From Pithys albifrons albifrons (lineage: Eukaryota; Chordata; Aves; Passeriformes; Thamnophilidae): a stretch of 64,000 nucleotides of DNA. Shown one piece after another: positions 12,656 through 23,379 of this stretch (the first letter of the stretch is position 1; the number at the start of each line of letters is the position of its first letter). The notes below the pieces were generated by a model. It ran no database searches. It saw only the letters and a program-made list of their open reading frames with translations, and was not told the origin of the DNA. The translations under genes and the position numbers were made by a program. Location of the stretch: contig NC_092465.1 in NCBI RefSeq assembly GCF_047495875.1, positions 2,569,847 through 2,633,846 on the forward strand, written 5' to 3'.

Positions 12656-13337
12656 TTTTAGGCCCAGTCTTTGCTGTATCTTTAGGCTTATGCTGCAGCT
12701 TTTGCTGCCAGTCTGACTTGAATGAATAACCTGCTTTTTTATACAGAATTGCATCAAATAATTAGCCATAAAAATGACCTTTCTTTGCTTCTGGGCAAGG
12801 AATGAAATGTCATTATTCTAAACACATGAAGAAATAGAGTAATGGCCCACTGTCTTTCTCATGAAATGGGAGGGTTTGTTGGTCCATGGAGAGGAGATTC
12901 CAAGAGCTGCTCCAGGAATGTTGCTGCAAACAGCACTGCAGAAGGTTCTGCTGTTTCCTGCTGTTTTTTTCCTGCAATGTCTGACTAATTAACACAGTTC
13001 CATTAGAACAGGTTTGAATTCTATCAGTTGACTTAACAAAAATTCTCTTCCTTGCAATTTCTGCCCAGCTTTTTGCTGTGAGGAATTCAGGGTCACTGAA
13101 ATCAATAAGTAGTGGACACAGGATGCAAAGAGTTAAATAGGAAAATGTTTTTGGATTGTTTAGAGCATATTATGAATTATTATTTCATAATATAAGTGCT
13201 TGGAATTACTAGATAAGGGTTAAAAATAAATATGAAGCCAAGAACTGTCTTAGGTAAGAAAACTGAGGGACAAAGCATCATTTTTGTGTTTCCAAAGTGT
13301 TTGTTTTTCAAAGTAAGTTTTTTTCAAAGGAAGTTTT
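12656..13337. other. Unique non-coding sequence
   Basis: AT-rich sequence without a recognisable gene or repeat. Confidence 0.4.
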
Positions 13338-13580
13338 TTCCAAGTGACAGGATAAGAGGAAATGGCCTCAAGTTGCGCCAGGGAAGGTTTAGATTGGATA
13401 TTAGGAATGATTTTTTTCACTGTAAAGCACTGGAACAGGGCACTGGTGGAGGGCCCATCCCTGGAGATGTTCACAAAGCACGTGGGGATGTGCATTGTGG
13501 TGAACGTGGTGGTGGTGCTGGTTGATGGTTGGACTTGATCCTAAGTGTCTTTTCCAGCCTCAACCATTCCATGATTCTCC
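13338..13580 (+). mobile_element. CR1 3' end, more diverged subfamily
   Basis: Sense-oriented CR1. GACAGGATAAGAGGAAATGG is the usual CR1 'S-D-R-T-R-G-N-G' coding word, followed by TTAGATTGGATATTAGG, TGGAACAGGGCACTGG, then the tail GGTTGGACTTGATCC and CCATTCCATGATTCT. It is 5' truncated and diverged from type A, so probably an older insertion. Confidence 0.8.
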
Positions 13581-16435
13581 AGGAGAGTCCCTCTGAGTGG
13601 GTGTTAGGGTGGGATTCCCCTGAATGGGTTATGGGAGATGCATCAGTGAAGGTTTGAGTTCCCTTTCCAGGCTCCATCCCCCCGAGCTCCACCAACCCAG
13701 CGTGGACACGTTCCCAGCAGAGCTCCCAGTTAAATCCTCCACAGCTTTTGTACTAAACTGTGGCTGCAGAGCACACCCCTGTGCTGAAACACTTGATCTG
13801 GGCTATATTTAAGCTCCAAATGTGTGTGTGTGTTCGGGGCAGACCGAGGAGCTGCAAACACAGCAGCCCTTCCAGGGGTTTTGGTCTTTGCAGTGATTCC
13901 CAGGACACTGCTGGGACCTGGTGGTGCCAACTGCTGCTTCTGGCTGAGTGCTGGTGTCCCTGCCATGGCACTGTGTCCCCCCCAGAGCCACAGGGACACT
14001 GTCACAGCCCAGACAGCAAACTGCCCTCCCTGCATAGCCGGGGCCAAAATAGTCCCCAAACTCTCTTTGCTGCTCCTACAGCGGCTCTTAAAATGAAGGG
14101 TGAGGTCATGGAAGCGTTTTGGGGTTTGGTTCAGTTTCCTCTTTCTTGGGGGCTCTTTTTTAAGCCCTGCTGTCCTCACAGGGTGCCCTTCTGGAGCTGT
14201 TTGTGCCCCTTGGGGGCAGTGGGACAACCCCAGCAGGACCTTCAGCTTTAGGGGGGATTCCAGGGGGTTTGCTCACATCCCTGGGGACAATCCAGGGGCA
14301 GGAATGAAGAGTGGCAGAAAGCACTCCTTGATTAAACATCAACTAAGGAACCAATTCCAGACCACTTGGTGTCCCTTCTAGTTCCATAAAGAAATCCTGG
14401 GGGTGAGTTCCTTCATTTTGCACCAGGTCAACATCTAAACAGTTGAGCCTCAGGTGGAAACAGATTGGCAGGTCCCAGCAAAGCCCTAATGGAAGGAATT
14501 TATTTACACTGATTGATGCCTCGTGGTAGGAAACACCACACTTTGTAGTATGTTAATAACCTGGTAGGATGTTTTTATTTGCTGCTATAAATCAACTTGT
14601 ACATTCAATATTTCTCATCCCACACCACAATAACGTGACTCTCTGCATATCAAGAACTTTGGGGCATGTGAGGTGCATTTTGTTGTGTTTACTGGTGTGG
14701 AGGTTCCAGCTGAATTTTCATGCCCTTGAGTTGCAAATGCCTGTGTGTGTCATAAGATCTTTTATTAAAAAAAAAAATAGCACACTGTTCCTATGCCAAA
14801 TATTCCCTTGGAAAGCTATTCTTGCTCCCACCCCCAATAGCAACAAGAAAATGCTGCACTAGGAGTTATTTTTAAGTGGCTGGAAATAGAATCCATATTA
14901 TTTCAAGCCTCTGATGTACAAAATCCCTGCAGGAAAAGAATGGACACTTGTTTTGTTGTTTTCTCCCTTCTGTTTATTCTTAAAGTGTAGAAAAGGGCCA
15001 CGTGAACAAAAACAACGATTCAAGATGATTTGCAAACATCAGGCACCAAAAAATAATGTTTGTAAATGAGAATTACTGTTGTTCTTCCCTTCTATGTGGG
15101 GATTAACCACAACCCAAAGCTCTGTATCCTTGATCTCCACACGTTGTGATCCCTCTGTTGGAACAGCTCCCCAAAACCTGCAGAATCCACCCCATGGAAA
15201 AATCTTTCCCTCACCAGGAAGGAATAAAAGTGACAGAACTCAGTGGAAACAAAGAGAATAGACACAAATTATTTGGGGGTTCATTCCTCAAGTTTTAAAG
15301 GTGTATAAAAATACTGTCTTGTAGCTCATGGCAGGGCAGAATTTGGGGATTAAACAGGTGGGGGTGAGTTTTCAGCTGCATCACAAAAGGTGTAACATCA
15401 TTTTCCCTCAAGCACAGTTGCATTGGGAGTGCAGGAGTTAAATGTGGGGCTTGGGACTTTTATTCCAGCAACACAGTTTATTTATTTTCTGTTCAGACAC
15501 CTTAGAGAGATATAAATAATTAACAAAAGCCAGAAGTAATCAGTATTTTCTAGTATTTTATTTAGGTAGGGCTAGAATGTAACTAAACCCTCAGTATATT
15601 TCCACTGTTGCAGTCAGCTTATGACTTCAAAGACAGCAGAATTTGTACCATATGTGTCAGGAGTAGCTTGAGAACTTGTAAAATAACATCTCAAATGCAG
15701 TCACACTGTGTACTTCACTTTTAAAGATTATGTTCTTCAAAAGAGAAGTTTTTGCTGGGTGCTCTTCTGCTCCTCATTTCGAGCGTAGATGCACCAAAAA
15801 GCATTAAAAATAAATGGTCAACTGCCTTTAGTAATGTTTTCCTGTGAGTTTTAATTCATTTTATAGACACTTTTGGTCTGTAATTAGCTCCTCTCCCCAT
15901 TCTCTAGCCAGAATTAATTACTGCTGTAATAACCAGCCCAGAGTTGTTGGAATTACCCTGTGTTTTGAACACAGAAATGCACACCCAGAAGAACTTCTGC
16001 CACAGCAGACTGTTTATTTGATGGATAACTTTTTTTTCTTCCCAAACTGTATCTAATCAAATCCTTCCAAAGCAATGCCATGCATCCCATGCACGTCCCA
16101 TAATTCTCTCTGGAGACAGTGCACAGCTGCTCACTTCGTATTAGCTGCTTCTTAGGGCTTGGTATTTTCTTTCAAGAAAAATCCCAGATGGCCTGGTGTC
16201 TCCCACAGCCCCGTGGTAAATATCAGCCTGCTTCAGGTGCAGAGGTGATGTAAGTCCATATAATTCTGCTTTAAGGAGAAAAATCCCACCCTGAGCTCCA
16301 GTCCTGCCTGTTTTCCTCTGGGCTCTGCAATGCTCAGACTTGATCCAGTGTCGGGAGGGACACAAAGCAGAGCCTGTTGTGTGTCAGGAGGGGCACAGAC
16401 ACCCTGTACCTGCAGGGACAGCAGCAGCTCTGCAG
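13581..16435. other. Unique non-coding sequence
   Basis: A short TG run lies near 13820-13832 and an A run near 14767-14778. The part from 15840 to 15960 contains several ATTA/TAATTA words (TAATTAGC, AATTAATTACTG) and may be a regulatory element, but this is not tested. No exon is supported. Confidence 0.4.
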
Positions 16436-16436
16436 G

Positions 16437-16533
16437 CCCATCCCCAAGAGCATCATCCCAACACTCCTGGAGCTCTTGCAGCCTCAGGGCTGTGCCCACT
16501 GCCCTGGGGAGCCTGGGCAGTGCCCACCACTAA
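16437..16533 (-). mobile_element. CR1 fragment without its 3' end (left arm copy)
   Basis: Antisense CR1 of a different subfamily, with CTCCTGGAGCTCTTGCAGCC and CTGCCCTGGGGAGCCTGGGC. Its tail is missing because the duplication breakpoint lies inside it. The matching full tail is at 19944-20128. Confidence 0.65.
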
Positions 16534-16636
16534 ATAAGTGATAAGTGGGCACTTGCCTGTTCCTGCTCCTCAAGATGTTTGTCTTGGGGCAGTGAGCAGA
16601 CCTGGAAACATCCTCAACACCATCTTTGCTTGTTAT

Positions 16637-16852
16637 CAGGGAATGATTTGGGTTGGAGGGACCTCAAAGTCCACACAGTGGCACCCCCTGCCAAGGGTAG
16701 GGACACCTCCCACCAGCCCAGGTTGCTCCAACCTGGCCTTGGACATTCCCAGGGATGGATCCAGGGGCAGCCACAGCTTCTCTGCCCAACCTGTGCCAGG
16801 GCCTGCCCACCCTCCCAGCCAGCAATTCCTTCCCAATATCCCACCTATATCC
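16637..16852 (-). mobile_element. CR1 type B 3' fragment (left arm copy)
   Basis: Antisense: the tail begins near 16637 with GGGAATGATTTGGGTTGGAG, then GGGACACCTCCCACC and CCACAGCTTCTCTGCCCAAC, and the fragment ends near CCTTCCCAATATCCCACC. The counterpart in the right arm is 19621-19830. Confidence 0.8.
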
Positions 16853-17091
16853 AAACCAACAGCTCTGCCAAGAATTCACAAGTTCCACACCATCCTGCTG
16901 GTGTTTCCTGCATATCCATCCACACCCAGTTCATCTCTGCACATCCTTGTGCAGCCCCAGGTGCACAGAGAGACTGCAAATAGCTGCACAGTGCTAATAA
17001 ACAGAATGCAAATCACAGACATTAAAGGCAAATGGAATGCACTGGTACATCCAGACTGTTCCACAAAGCCTGACAATATTCTGGATTTTTA

Positions 17092-17098
17092 CCCATTT
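17092..17098. repeat. Target-site duplication, first copy
   Basis: CCCATTT at 17092-17098 and again at 17637-17643 flanks the CR1 composite. The other arm of the inverted duplication has the word only once (19369-19375 as AAATGGG), so it is the empty site. Confidence 0.7.
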
Positions 17099-17636
17099 AG
17101 AATGATAGAATGGATTGGGTTGGAAAAGACCTCTGAGATCAACAAGTCCAAGCCTTGGTCCAACCCCACTGTAATCACCAGCCCAGGGCACGGAGTGCCC
17201 TGGGCTGGTGATCACAGTAGGGTTGGATCAAGACATGGTGGATTCTCACTCAGTGGCACATCCATAGAATCACAGAATCACAGAATGGATTGGGTTGGAA
17301 AAGACCTCCAAGATCATCGAGTCCAACCCTTGGTCCAACTCCAGTCCCTTTACCAGATCATGGCACTCAGTGCCATGGCCAAGCTCAGTTGAAAAACCTC
17401 CAGGGATGGGGAATCCACCCCCTCTCTGGGCAGCCCATTCCAATGCCTGAGCACTCTCTCTGCAAAGAATTTCTTTCTGATCTCCAACTTCAATTTCCCC
17501 TGGCAGAGCTTGAGCCCATCGTGCCCCCTTGTCCTATTGCTGAGTGCCTGGGAGAAGAGACCAACCCCCACCTGGCCAGAACTTCCCTTCAGGCAGTTCC
17601 AGACAGTGCTGAGGTCACCTCTGAGTCTTCTCTTCT
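17099..17636 (-). mobile_element. CR1 type A composite with doubled, hairpin-bearing tail
   Basis: Antisense CR1, 5' truncated at 17636. In CR1 orientation it runs body, first 3' end (17265-17300), inverted tail piece (17232-17264), hairpin (17155-17231), second 3' end (17099-17154). The whole lies between two copies of CCCATTT and is absent from the right arm of the inverted duplication. So the doubled tail arrived in one event, after the duplication. Its coding part retains only the last ~60 codons of ORF2. Confidence 0.85.
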
Positions 17637-17643
17637 CCCATTT
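17637..17643. repeat. Target-site duplication, second copy
   Basis: Second copy of CCCATTT, directly after the 5'-truncated end of the CR1 composite and followed by GATTGTATGTCC, which continues the duplicated arm. Confidence 0.7.
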
Positions 17644-17727
17644 GATTGTATGTCCTGGAATAAAAAGTAACCAACATGAAAATGAACATTAAAGGAAAAA
17701 AATCCCTCAGAAGATGTTGCAGTTTTG

Positions 17728-19286
17728 AAAATGTTTCTCTGGTTCTGAGCTGTGGGAAGTGCAGGAGACTTCTCCAGACCTCCCACTGTTCCCCAGTTTG
17801 CCTCTGCAGATGGTTTGGTTTCCTCCTGCTCACACCAACACGTCCTCTTTGGGTGGGAGAGGGACTCCTGTCAGTTCCTTCCTTGGGGATTGCTGGTTTA
17901 TGAGGGGCTTGTTGCTCATTTTGGGGTGAAAGCCACTGACACCAAACATCATCACAGGTATCCCACATCCTAAATTTGTTTCTCTGTTGGAAAAGGGTGA
18001 TTGGAGCACCTCTGTTCTGAGGAGCAGGGCATGGTGGGGGCTGGAGGCAGGACAGCTCCATAGCATGGGCTTCTTGTGGAGCCTCTTGGCTTGAGCACAT
18101 TCCTTGAGGTCGTGGTTGTGTTCAGGGCCCCCACCTGCAGCTGTGGCAGTGCTTTGGTCACTGTTCTGCAGGAGGTGTCCAAGGAATGGCTGGATTTGGC
18201 ACTCAGGGCATGGGTTGGACTCTGTGATCTTGGAGGGCTTTTCCAGCCCAGATGATTCTGGGATTCTTGGTCGGAGACACGTCCCGGTAACAGGCTGAGA
18301 TCCTGCAGAGCTCTGTTGCAGGACTAACAAGCACTTAGAGCAGTTTCCATGTGTTGCTGTCTAACACCAGCTCCATCTCCACCCCAGGCAGGCAGGAGGA
18401 CACAGAACAGAGCCAGAGGGACGTGGAACAGGGATGGACACGAGCACACAGCCCCTGCTGTGGCACTGTGGCTGTTACTGGAATCTGTGCTGGTGGCCAC
18501 CAATTCCTCTGGACATTCTCTCCACTGAACTGGTGAGTGTTCAGGCTTTGCTGAGAGCACTGAACTCAGCTGACAGGACAGAGCTGTCCCCACCATGTGT
18601 TTTCCAGGCTGTTTTCCAGGCTGTTGAAAGTACCACACGTGCTTAATCTTCCACAATTTCTTTTAGTGGCCTTTTCAGTTCCAAATACCCCACTGTCAAC
18701 AAATTCAACAAGTCTGACTTGAAGCTACTTCTTGTGTCTTACATTTCTCCCTTCCTACTTCCAAATCAACTCATTGCCCATAAAGCCAATGACAAATTTG
18801 GAATTAAATAATGGAATTTCAGCACTGCTGTTTCTACCATTTAAAAATGTGTAGCCAGTTCTCATTTCCCCCCAGTTTTTCAAAGCTGTGTTAAAATGTG
18901 GTGTCCATAACTTGATTTTTTTTAAAGTTCTAATGATTTTTCATTTGTTCCTGTTCACTTAAATTTCTTATTCTTCTTCTATGAATCTCCTGTCATTAAT
19001 TTAAATCTTTGTGGTAATAAAACCCCTCACTTGGAGTCTCAGCACATGAATTGTGTATCCCTTCAGCTTTTATTTTTCCTGCCAAGCTCAGTTGCTCACT
19101 CCTAGAGCTGCCATTCACCATTACCTTGCTGAAAATTTTTATTTATTTCATTTTTCTAGTGCAGAAGCATTTCAGTTCATTTTCTCTGCTCTGGACTTTT
19201 TGCAGATTTTCTAAGCTGAGGGTTTTTTTTCATCCTGTTCTGTCAATTTGATTTTTTTTTACAACACTTCTATCATTCTTGCTTAA
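17728..19286. other. Spacer between the inverted arms
   Basis: About 1.56 kb of mostly unique sequence between the arms. It includes one CR1 tail (18170-18262) and no supported gene. GC content falls from left to right, and the right end is T-rich. Confidence 0.6.
18170..18262 (+). mobile_element. Short CR1 tail
   Basis: CAGGAGGTGTCCAAGGAATG, then GGTTGGACTCTGTGATCTTG, GCTTTTCCAGCCCAGATGA and TTCTGGGATTCT form a sense-oriented CR1 3' end of roughly 90 bp. Confidence 0.7.
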
Positions 19287-20027
19287 AACTGCATCATCTT
19301 CTGAGGGATATTTTTTTCCTTAATGTTCATTTTCATGTTGGTTACTTTTTATTCCAGGACATATAATCAAATGGGTAAAAATCCAGAATATTGCCAGGCT
19401 TTGTGGAACAGTCTGGATGTACCAGTGCATTATATTTTTCTTTAATGGCTGTGATTTGCATTCTGTTTATTAGCACTGTGCAGCTATTTGCAGTCTCTGT
19501 GTGTACCTGGGGCTGCACAAGGATGTGCAGAGATGAACTGGGTGTGGATGGATATGCAGGAAACACCAGCAGGATGGTGTGGAACTTGTGAATTCTTGGC
19601 AGAGCTGTTGGTTTGGATATAGGTGGGATATTGGGAAGGAATTGCTGGCTGGGAGGGTTGGCAGGCCCTGGCACAGGTTGGGCAGAGAAGCTGTGGCTGC
19701 CCCTGGATCCATCCCTGGGAGTGTCCAAGGCCAGGCTGGAACTCCCTGGGCTGGTGGGAGGTGTCCCTGCCCGTGGCAGGGGGTGGCACTGTGTGGACTT
19801 TGAGGTCTCTCCAACCCAAATCATTCCCTGATAACAAGCAAAGATGGTGTTGAGGATGTTTCCAGGTCTGCTCACTGCTCTGAGACAAACACCTTGAAGA
19901 GCAGGAACAGGCAAGTGCCACTTATATTGTAATTTTATTTAGTGGTGGGCACTGCCCAGGCTCCCCAGGGCAGTGGGCACAGCCCCGAGGCTGCAAGAGC
20001 TCCAGGAGGGTTTGGGTGATGCTCTGG
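19287..20027. repeat. Right arm of the inverted duplication
   Basis: Reverse complement of 16440-17727 without the CR1 composite. It keeps the intact target word AAATGGG at 19369-19375 and runs into the CR1 fragment at 19944. About 97% identical to the left arm over the hand-aligned part. Confidence 0.85.
19621..19830 (+). mobile_element. CR1 type B 3' fragment (right arm copy)
   Basis: Sense orientation: GGGATATTGGGAAGGAATTG, GGGCAGAGAAGCTGTGGCTG, GGGAGGTGTCCCTGCC and the tail CTCTCCAACCCAAATCATTC. It was present before the inverted duplication, since both arms carry it. Confidence 0.85.
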
Positions 20028-20128
20028 GGCACAGGGTGTGACTCCTGGGGCTGTTCCTGTGCAGGGCTGAGTGTTGGACTGGATGGTCCTTGGGGGTCCC
20101 TTCCAGTTCAGCACATCCTGTGCTTCTG
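19944..20128 (+). mobile_element. CR1 3' end of a third subfamily (right arm copy)
   Basis: Sense orientation, from GGGCACTGCCCAGGCTCCCC to the tail GGTCCTTGGGGGTCCCTTCC and ACATCCTGTGCTTCTGAG. Unlike its left-arm counterpart it has a complete 3' end. Confidence 0.75.
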
Positions 20129-20309
20129 AGATCACATTCCCTCCTGTTCTCCACCAGTGCCTTACACAGGTGAGTAGGAGCCACCTGCTCATGTCCTTGA
20201 GGTGCTTGGTCACCCATTCTGTCTTGTTGAGGACAATGCCAGCATGGGAGTCTGTGACATCTGACACCCCTCCAGTGTTCTGGTTCCATGTCACCTAAAT
20301 GGGAAAGGG

Positions 20310-20693
20310 ACCTGTCCCCAGCCCAGAGCACTGAGTGCCACGGCCAGCCCTTCCTTGGGCACCTCCAGGGCTGGGGACACTCCAAGGTCATCCAGCCCAC
20401 CCTGTGCCCAGTGCCCACCTTGTCCCCCAGCCCAGAGCACTGAGTACCACAGACAGCCCTTCCTTGGGCACCTCCAGGGTTGGGCACTCCAAACCTCCCT
20501 GGGCATTTCCAATGCCTGACAACCTTTTCTATGGAGAAATTTATCCTGATGTCCAACCTGAACTTCTCCTGGTGCAGCTTGAGGCTGTTCCCTCTCTCCA
20601 AGATCACAGAGCCCACCCTGTGCCCGAAGCCCACCCTGTCCCCCAGCCCAGAGCACTGAGTGCCAGAGCCAGTCCTTCCCTGGGCACCTCCAA
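20310..20693 (-). mobile_element. Rearranged CR1 cluster with repeated tail piece
   Basis: Antisense CR1 sequence. A piece with CAGAGCACTGAGTGCC and CTTCCTTGGGCACCTCCAGG occurs near 20323, 20433 and 20648. Between them is an ORF2-derived stretch (CCAATGCCTGACAACC, then CCTGATGTCCAACCTGAACT). The repeated tail pieces show internal duplication before or after insertion. Confidence 0.7.
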
Positions 20694-20909
20694 GGTGTTT
20701 GGTCAAAGGTTGGACTTGGGGGTGTTTGGTCAAAGGTTGGACTTGGGGGTGTTGGGTCAAAGGTTGGACTTGGGGGTGTTTGGTTAAAGGTTGGACTTGG
20801 GGGTGTTTGGTCAAAGGTTGGACTTGGGGGTGTTGGGTCAAAGGTTGGACTTGGGGGTGTTTGGTTAAAGGTTGGACTTGGGGGTGTTTGGTCAAAGGCT
20901 GGACTTGGG
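20694..20909 (+). repeat. 27-bp minisatellite, exactly 8 units, derived from a CR1 tail
   Basis: Units start every 27 bp from 20694. The unit GGTGTTTGGTCAAAGGTTGG plus ACTTGGG matches the last part of a CR1 3' region. Three variants occur (TTTGGTC, TTGGGTC, TTTGGTT) in the order A A B C A B C A, an 81-bp higher-order pattern. Because 27 is divisible by three, a meaningless 9-residue repeat stays open on the minus strand. Confidence 0.9.
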
Positions 20910-22847
20910 AGGTGGGAAGATTTAATAACTTAAAAACCCCCACCCAGCTCCAAATCCACACATCAGCAATCTCTCCTCTGACACAAGTATTGATAATATC
21001 ACCTGAAAAACAGAAGTTGAAAAATCAACGTTTCAGTTCAAAAAGGAAATTTTTCATCAGCTTTGTATTTGGGGAAATTCAGATTTTGGGTCTTCAGTGC
21101 ACAGAACTACATGTAGTTGAATCCACCACACCTTTTGTTTTGTTTGCCTTGCTTTGGTACTGCCTTTATGTTATTCTGTAAATTTTAACTGAAACTTAGA
21201 AATTACTAATTCTGGGCTTCCTTTAAATACAGATTTAATGTTGAAACAAAGCTTTATTTTGGGCAAAGTAATGCATTGCTTCTTCTGGGGCTTGAGTTTT
21301 TGAGAATTTGTGCAGTAAAAGGTGTTTTATGAGTAGGATAATTTCATTTTAGCTCATATTAAAGCACCTCAGTTTGTCCATGTCTGTTCTCAATATTTTA
21401 CCTTGAAGTGAGCTTTAATTTGGATAAGCTGTTGCTCTCCTTTGCATCTGCTGGTTTTTCCAGGGGGAGGTCTTAGGATGGAGCTTTCCTTTGCTCCTTC
21501 CCTGAGCCCCCCACACATCTCAGTGAGGCTGTTCATGACCCCAACACTTGGCAGGTTCAGGCTGGGTGGGACCTGGTGTAGATCCTTGAGAAACAGGAGT
21601 TTACATGAACTCTGCTCTGCTCAGTCTCTGTGTGAGAGTCAGGTCTGTGGAGCTGCTCCTCAACCTGGGGCTTTGTGTGCCTGAACTTCCCAGGCCTGAT
21701 GGGAACTGTGCCCTTCCCTTCCCCTTCTTTATCCTTGTGCCTCTCTCTGCAAAAATCCCGGGAGCAGGAAACAAGTGAAATCACCTGAACTTCCAACCTG
21801 AGTTTATCCTGCAGGGTCACCTTCCCTGGAGGGTTTGGGGATGTTTTTGGGGGGTAAATGTTCACCAAGTCCACTGAGCCTTTCTCTAACACAACATGAA
21901 TTTGGGCAACTGAGAGTAAAGCCAGTTCTTACCACCCCAGACAACTATTTTGGTGCCTAAACAGGAATTTTGGGCTCCATCCTTGCATGAACTGTGCAGT
22001 TCCAATCTTGGAATTCTCAGAAACCTGTTTTTTCTTGGATGCTGAGAACAGTGAACTCACCACATTCTGCTCAAAGGGCCCCCAAATCTTTGTTATCTTC
22101 CAGAAGGAAGGTGAGATCATTAAAAGGAATTCCCCAGTGACTGCTACTTCTTAATTACTTGTAAATTCATTATTTTAGACTCTGCTCACAGTCTATCCTG
22201 CCAGGCCAGTAGCCTACAGGTTCTGAGTATAATTTTATTAGTGTCTTTGAAACCGTCTCTCACCTATTTAAAAATACTTGGAAATGTAATTATTTTAATT
22301 ATTTTTAATCCTACAGGATGCATTGCTAATTATTCCCGATATTATAAATTTATTTTATTGTGTGGGGTGGATTTTGTCTGACTAGTTTCGGGGGTTTTAA
22401 TTAAAAGTACTAATGGGTTTATTATTAATAGCTTTGGGCTCTATTAACTGGAATGCTAATCACCTTTTCTCAATCAGAAAAATGATTCAGTCCCTCCCAA
22501 CTAACTCTTGGAGTGGGATGATTGACAGATTCCAGGGAAGGCTGGGAATATTCCTGGCTTCTGCAATGGAAGTGGTGCTTGGAGGATCAAGGCTGTCCTG
22601 CAGGATTTGTCTTCTGCAGTGACAGTTCCACCAGCCAAGGTGTCACACACTGAGCTGATGGGACCTTGCAAACATTTGTCTTAATTAATGAGATTTTACC
22701 CCCAAAGTGGCCAAACTCACAGGCGAGTTCTGGTCCATGAAGATTCTGGAAACATGGAAAGAATTTGAATGGAGAGTGGGGAAGTGGGAGAAGAGTCTGA
22801 GAGCTCAGGGTGAGACCTGGAATTCCTCCAGGAGCCCTGGGAGTTGT
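20910..22847. other. Unique non-coding sequence
   Basis: No exon supported. The AT-rich part at 22140-22460 has unusually many homeodomain-like words (see the separate entry). Confidence 0.45.
22140..22460. promoter_or_regulatory. Candidate conserved non-coding element
   Basis: Dense TAATTA/ATTA-like words (CTTAATTACTTG, GTAATTATTTTAATTA, GCTAATTATTCC, TTTTAATTAAAAG, GGAATGCTAATCACC) in non-repetitive sequence with no open frame. The composition resembles developmental enhancers bound by homeodomain factors. This is inference only. Alignment to other bird genomes would decide it. Confidence 0.25.
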
Positions 22848-23379
22848 GGAATCACAGAATGGATTGGGTTGGAAAAGACCTCCGAGATCAGCAAGTCCAA
22901 CCCTTGATCCAATCCCACTGTGATCACCAGCCCAGGGCACAGAGTGCCCTGGGCTGGTGATCACAGTGGGGTTGGATCAAGACATGGTGGATTCTCACTC
23001 AGTGCCACATCCATAGAATCACAGAATGATAGAATGGATTGGGTTGGAAAAGACCTCCGAGATCATCAAGTCCAACCCTTGGGCCAACTCCAGTCCCTTT
23101 ACCAGATCATGGCACTCAGTGCCACGGCCAAGCTCAGCTGAAAAACCTCCAGGGATGGGGAATCCACCCCCTCTCTGGGCAGCCCATTCCAATGCCTGAG
23201 CACTCTCTCTGCAAAGAATTTCTTCCTGATCTCCAACTTGAATTTCCCCTGGCAGAGCTTGAGCCCATCGTGCCCCCTTGTCCTATTGCTGAGTGCCTGG
23301 GAGAAGAGACCAACCCCCACCTGGCCAGAACTTCCCTTCAGGCAGTTCCAGACAGTGCTGAGGTCACCTCTGAGCCTCC
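22848..23379 (-). mobile_element. CR1 type A composite with doubled, hairpin-bearing tail
   Basis: Antisense, with the same architecture as 17099-17636: outer tail, hairpin at 22904-22980, inverted piece, inner tail near 23020 and body to 23379. Its 5' truncation point differs from that copy, so it is an independent insertion of the same composite family rather than a local copy. Confidence 0.85.

Larger units (their letters stand above)
16440..17727. repeat. Left arm of a large inverted duplication
   Basis: This arm is the reverse complement of 19287-20027, apart from a 545-bp CR1 insertion and its target duplication at 17092-17643. Over 16790-17098 I count about 9 mismatches in roughly 307 bp, or about 97% identity. 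The outer boundary falls inside a CR1 fragment that is complete only in the right arm, which suggests that the right arm is the source and the left arm the copy. Confidence 0.85.

Noticed and set aside
16538..17392. 284-codon frame
   Set aside because: It spans two CR1 copies and the inverted-duplication arm and has no recognisable domain. Its right half is antisense CR1.
16440..20027. Inverted arms as two LTRs or the ends of a DNA transposon
   Set aside because: No TG..CA or other terminal motifs are seen at the arm ends, the arms include older CR1 copies, and there is no target duplication outside them.
19939..20961. 340-codon minus-strand frame
   Set aside because: Made of the 27-bp minisatellite plus rearranged CR1 sequence. 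No domain is visible.
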